Shown here one piece after another: positions 30,375-32,263 of a stretch of 32,263 bases of DNA. Numbering within the stretch: position 1 is the first letter of the stretch; every line of letters begins with the position of its first letter. A program made the translations under genes and the position numbers. The stretch is from positions 1-32,263 of the forward strand of contig JAGUYX010000105.1 in assembly GCA_020061145.1 (NCBI GenBank), given 5' to 3'. The notes beneath the pieces are model-generated. The model worked only from the letters and a program-made list of their open reading frames with translations. It ran no database searches and was not told the DNA's origin. The stretch comes from Anaerolineales bacterium (GTDB lineage Bacteria; Chloroflexota; Anaerolineae; Anaerolineales; DRKV01).

Positions 30375-30954
30375 AATTGTCCGGCTGCGAGAAGAGCGCG
30401 CCTCTGACTTGCATTTCTTACAGGCGCTGCGCAATGACCTGGATACTCAGGCGTGGAGCAAGGCCCTGCCACCCGATTATACGTTGGAGATGTACCAGAA
30501 GCGCTTCCAGGGGCGCGAGTTTTCCTATGATCGGACGGATGGGCGGTTTATCATCGAGCTGAAAGAGACCGAAGAGGTCGCCGGGACGATCCTGTACAGC
30601 AACCTGGTCTCACGCTGGGAAGCCACGATTGGCATCATGGTGGCAAAACCATTTTGGGGCAAGGGTGTCGCCCAGGAGGCTCAGGAAATTTTATTACGTT
30701 TCCTGTTTGAAGAGCTGGGTTTACGGGTCGTACGCCTGTGGACTCACAGCGGCAACCCGCATGCCATCCAGCTGGCAGAACGGGCCGGGTTTCAAATTGC
30801 CTTGCGCCAGCGGGAAGCGATTTTCAAAGCCGGGCAGCTATACGATAATATTGTGATGGATCTGCTCCGGCCGGAGTATTACGCCCGGCATCCGGAACTT
30901 ACCGACCGGTTACCCGGGTTTCAGGTCGTGGAGCAGGCTACCGGATCGGAATGA
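30358..30954 (+). CDS. GNAT family N-acetyltransferase
   Basis: A second GNAT enzyme of 198 residues: IVRLREERASDLHFLQALRNDLDTQAW, then VAGTILYSNL, IGIMVAKPFWGKGVAQEAQEILLRFLFEELGL (a good acetyl-CoA loop, W-G-K-G-V-A) and THSGNPHAIQLAERAGFQIALRQRE. The ORF track starts at 30256, deep inside the preceding gene. The ATG at 30358, directly after GGGAGGGGAGC, is clearly better. It overlaps the first GNAT gene and is followed after 1 base by the GTPase gene. The pair looks divergent in sequence, so it is either an old duplication or two unrelated GNATs. The substrate is unknown. Confidence 0.87.
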   Translation: MPLEGEIVRLREERASDLHFLQALRNDLDTQAWSKALPPDYTLEMYQKRFQGREFSYDRTDGRFIIELKETEEVAGTILYSNLVSRWEATIGIMVAKPFWGKGVAQEAQEILLRFLFEELGLRVVRLWTHSGNPHAIQLAERAGFQIALRQREAIFKAGQLYDNIVMDLLRPEYYARHPELTDRLPGFQVVEQATGSE

Positions 30955-30955
30955 A

Positions 30956-32026
30956 ATGAAATTAGGGATTATTGGTCTTCCCCAATCGGGAAAGACGACC
31001 GTATTCAATGCTTTGACCCGCGGCAACCAGCCGACCAGTATGAGCGGCGTTCGCTTTGATGTCCACCAGGCCGTGGTAGACGTGCCAGATGAGCGCGTAA
31101 ATAAGCTCTCGGCGTTATTCAAACCACGCAAAACTACCTATGCCAAGGTTACCTATGCCGATATTGCTGGTTTGGATGGCAGCGCCGGGAAAAGCGGGTT
31201 TTCCGGGCCGTTGCTCAACCAGCTGGCGCAGATGGACGGTCTGATTCACGTGGTGCGTTGTTTCGAAAATGCCAGCGTGCCCCACCCGGCAGGCAGCCTG
31301 GATCCGCAGCGCGATCTGCAAATGGTGGATGGCGAATTGCTCTTGAATGACTTGTTGACGGTCGAGCGGCGGCTGGTACGGCTGGACGAGGAGAAACGGA
31401 AAGGGGGTGGGCGTGAAAAAGCAATCATCGAACGGGAAATAACCCTGTTTCAGCGCCTGCAAGAAACCCTGAGTGCCGAAAAACCTTTACGCTCGCTTGA
31501 ATTAACTCCTGAAGAGATTAAGTTATTGGCGGGTTTCGGGCTGCTGACTCTCAAGCCGGTGATGGTGATCTTAAACCTGGCCGAGGGGGAAACACCTCCT
31601 TCCCTGGAATATAACCTGCCGGGGAGCGCTCTGGTCGCCTTGCAGGGCAAACTGGAGATGGAACTGGCTCAGCTACCTGCGCAGGAAGCCGAGATGTTCA
31701 TGGATGACTATGGCATTACCGAGTTGAGCCTGTCGCGTGTCATCCGGACTTCGTATGACCTGCTGGGTTTGCTCTCTTTCTTTACCGTCGGCGAAGATGA
31801 AGTGCGCGCCTGGACGGTTCCGGATGGGGCAACAGCCTTGGACGCTGCCGCAGCCATTCATAGCGACCTGGCAAAAGGGTTTATCCGCGCGGAAGTGGTG
31901 GATTGCGAAACATTGCTCGAACTGGGAGGGTTGGCGGAAGCCCGTCAAAAAGGAAAATTACGCCTGGAAGGCAAAGATTATTTGGTCCACGATGGCGAAA
32001 TTATTCATATCCGCTTTAATATTTAA
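30956..32026 (+). CDS. YchF-like (OLA1 family) P-loop GTPase/ATPase
   Basis: A 356-residue Obg-related nucleotidase. G1 is GLPQSGKTTVFNAL, the G2/switch region is around SMSGVRFDVHQAVVDVPDERVNKLSALF, G3 is DIAGL, and the G4 position reads NLAE in place of the GTPase NKxD. Members of this family with N-x-x-E prefer ATP over GTP. A coiled-coil insert (ERRLVRLDEEKRKGGGREKAIIERE) and a C-terminal TGS-like domain (FIRAEVVDCETLLELGG ... YLVHDGEIIHIRFN) complete the YchF layout. The sequence is more divergent than canonical ychF, so I leave the symbol empty. It binds ribosomes or acts in stress responses in other bacteria. It starts 1 base after the GNAT stop. Confidence 0.87.
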   Translation: MKLGIIGLPQSGKTTVFNALTRGNQPTSMSGVRFDVHQAVVDVPDERVNKLSALFKPRKTTYAKVTYADIAGLDGSAGKSGFSGPLLNQLAQMDGLIHVVRCFENASVPHPAGSLDPQRDLQMVDGELLLNDLLTVERRLVRLDEEKRKGGGREKAIIEREITLFQRLQETLSAEKPLRSLELTPEEIKLLAGFGLLTLKPVMVILNLAEGETPPSLEYNLPGSALVALQGKLEMELAQLPAQEAEMFMDDYGITELSLSRVIRTSYDLLGLLSFFTVGEDEVRAWTVPDGATALDAAAAIHSDLAKGFIRAEVVDCETLLELGGLAEARQKGKLRLEGKDYLVHDGEIIHIRFNI

Positions 32027-32059
32027 CCAGCCAGAACAACACCTCGGGAGATATAAAGG

Positions 32060-32263
32060 ATGGAGACGACCAAAGATTTGGTTCAAACCAGATGGAGCCT
32101 GGAAGACCTGTTCAGCAGCTTCGACAGCCCAGAAGCCCAACAAGCCATTCAGGACTTGCAGGCCAGGGTAGAAAAATTTGCCGGATTGCGGGAGCGCTTG
32201 ACCGCTGACATCTCTACCGGCGAGTTCCTGGAGATCGTCAAACAATACGAGGCAATCAACAAG
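32060..32263 (+). CDS. M3-family oligoendopeptidase (PepF-like), N-terminal fragment
   Basis: The first 68 residues of a frame left open by the window end and absent from the ORF track. METTKDLVQTRWSLEDLFSSFDSPEAQQAIQDL matches the N-terminus of oligoendopeptidase F proteins (W-x-L-x-x-L-F). The HExxH catalytic site would lie far downstream, outside the window. GGGAGATATAAAGG precedes the ATG. It starts 33 bases after the YchF-like gene and probably continues the GNAT-GNAT-GTPase operon. Confidence 0.8.
   Translation, partial: METTKDLVQTRWSLEDLFSSFDSPEAQQAIQDLQARVEKFAGLRERLTADISTGEFLEIVKQYEAINK

Overview
The window looks like chromosomal DNA from a Chloroflexota bacterium, most likely Anaerolineae or a close relative. 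This is inferred from gene style and content, not from a marker search. Genes are densely packed with short gaps. Promoters are of the sigma-70 type, Shine-Dalgarno (SD) sites are purine-rich, and ATG/GTG/TTG starts are all used. I see no phage, insertion sequence or CRISPR array.

Layout. 1-5 kb: the 3' end of lipB, an FHA-domain membrane protein, a convergent HExxH lipoprotein, a class V aminotransferase and an RlmD-type rRNA methyltransferase. 5.0-5.9 kb: a near-consensus promoter overlapped by a GAAC-N4-GTTC LexA-type box drives a DUF3052-like gene and an unrecognised 91-aa gene. 5.9-7.5 kb (minus): holA and a small membrane protein. 7.6-10.7 kb (minus): a four-gene operon with its own promoter and terminator, made of a PucC/BCD-family transporter, an HTH regulator, a 57-aa small membrane ORF missing from the ORF track, and a polytopic membrane protein. 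10.7-14.4 kb (minus): radA, a second class V aminotransferase and a dus gene. 14.4-18.6 kb (minus): clpC and rpsA, each with a terminator. 18.7-22.8 kb (plus): a ChlI/ChlD-type chelatase gene whose AAA+ and VWA halves lie in different frames joined at an A10 run with an SD-like site just upstream (probable programmed -1 frameshift), then a 14-repeat WD40 lipoprotein. 22.8-23.3 kb: the only long non-coding stretch, with two perfect and several near-consensus DnaA boxes and AT-rich flanks, a candidate oriC. 23.3-27.2 kb: an MFS / ArsR-type regulator / MFS operon behind a promoter-operator. 27.2-29.8 kb: osmC, dps, glgC and tRNA-Leu(CAA). 29.8-32.3 kb: two GNAT acetyltransferases, a YchF-like GTPase and the start of an M3 oligoendopeptidase.

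How the parts relate. Housekeeping functions (lipoylation, rRNA and tRNA modification, replication, translation, proteolysis, recombination) alternate with accessory operons. Two accessory units hint at tetrapyrrole or cobalamin handling: the PucC-like transporter operon and the ChlI/D-type chelatase. No bchH/cobN or reaction-centre gene is visible, so phototrophy is not shown. The most notable points are the split chelatase gene with its recoding signal, the candidate replication origin, the putative SOS-controlled two-gene operon, and the transporter-regulator-small-ORF-membrane-protein operon.
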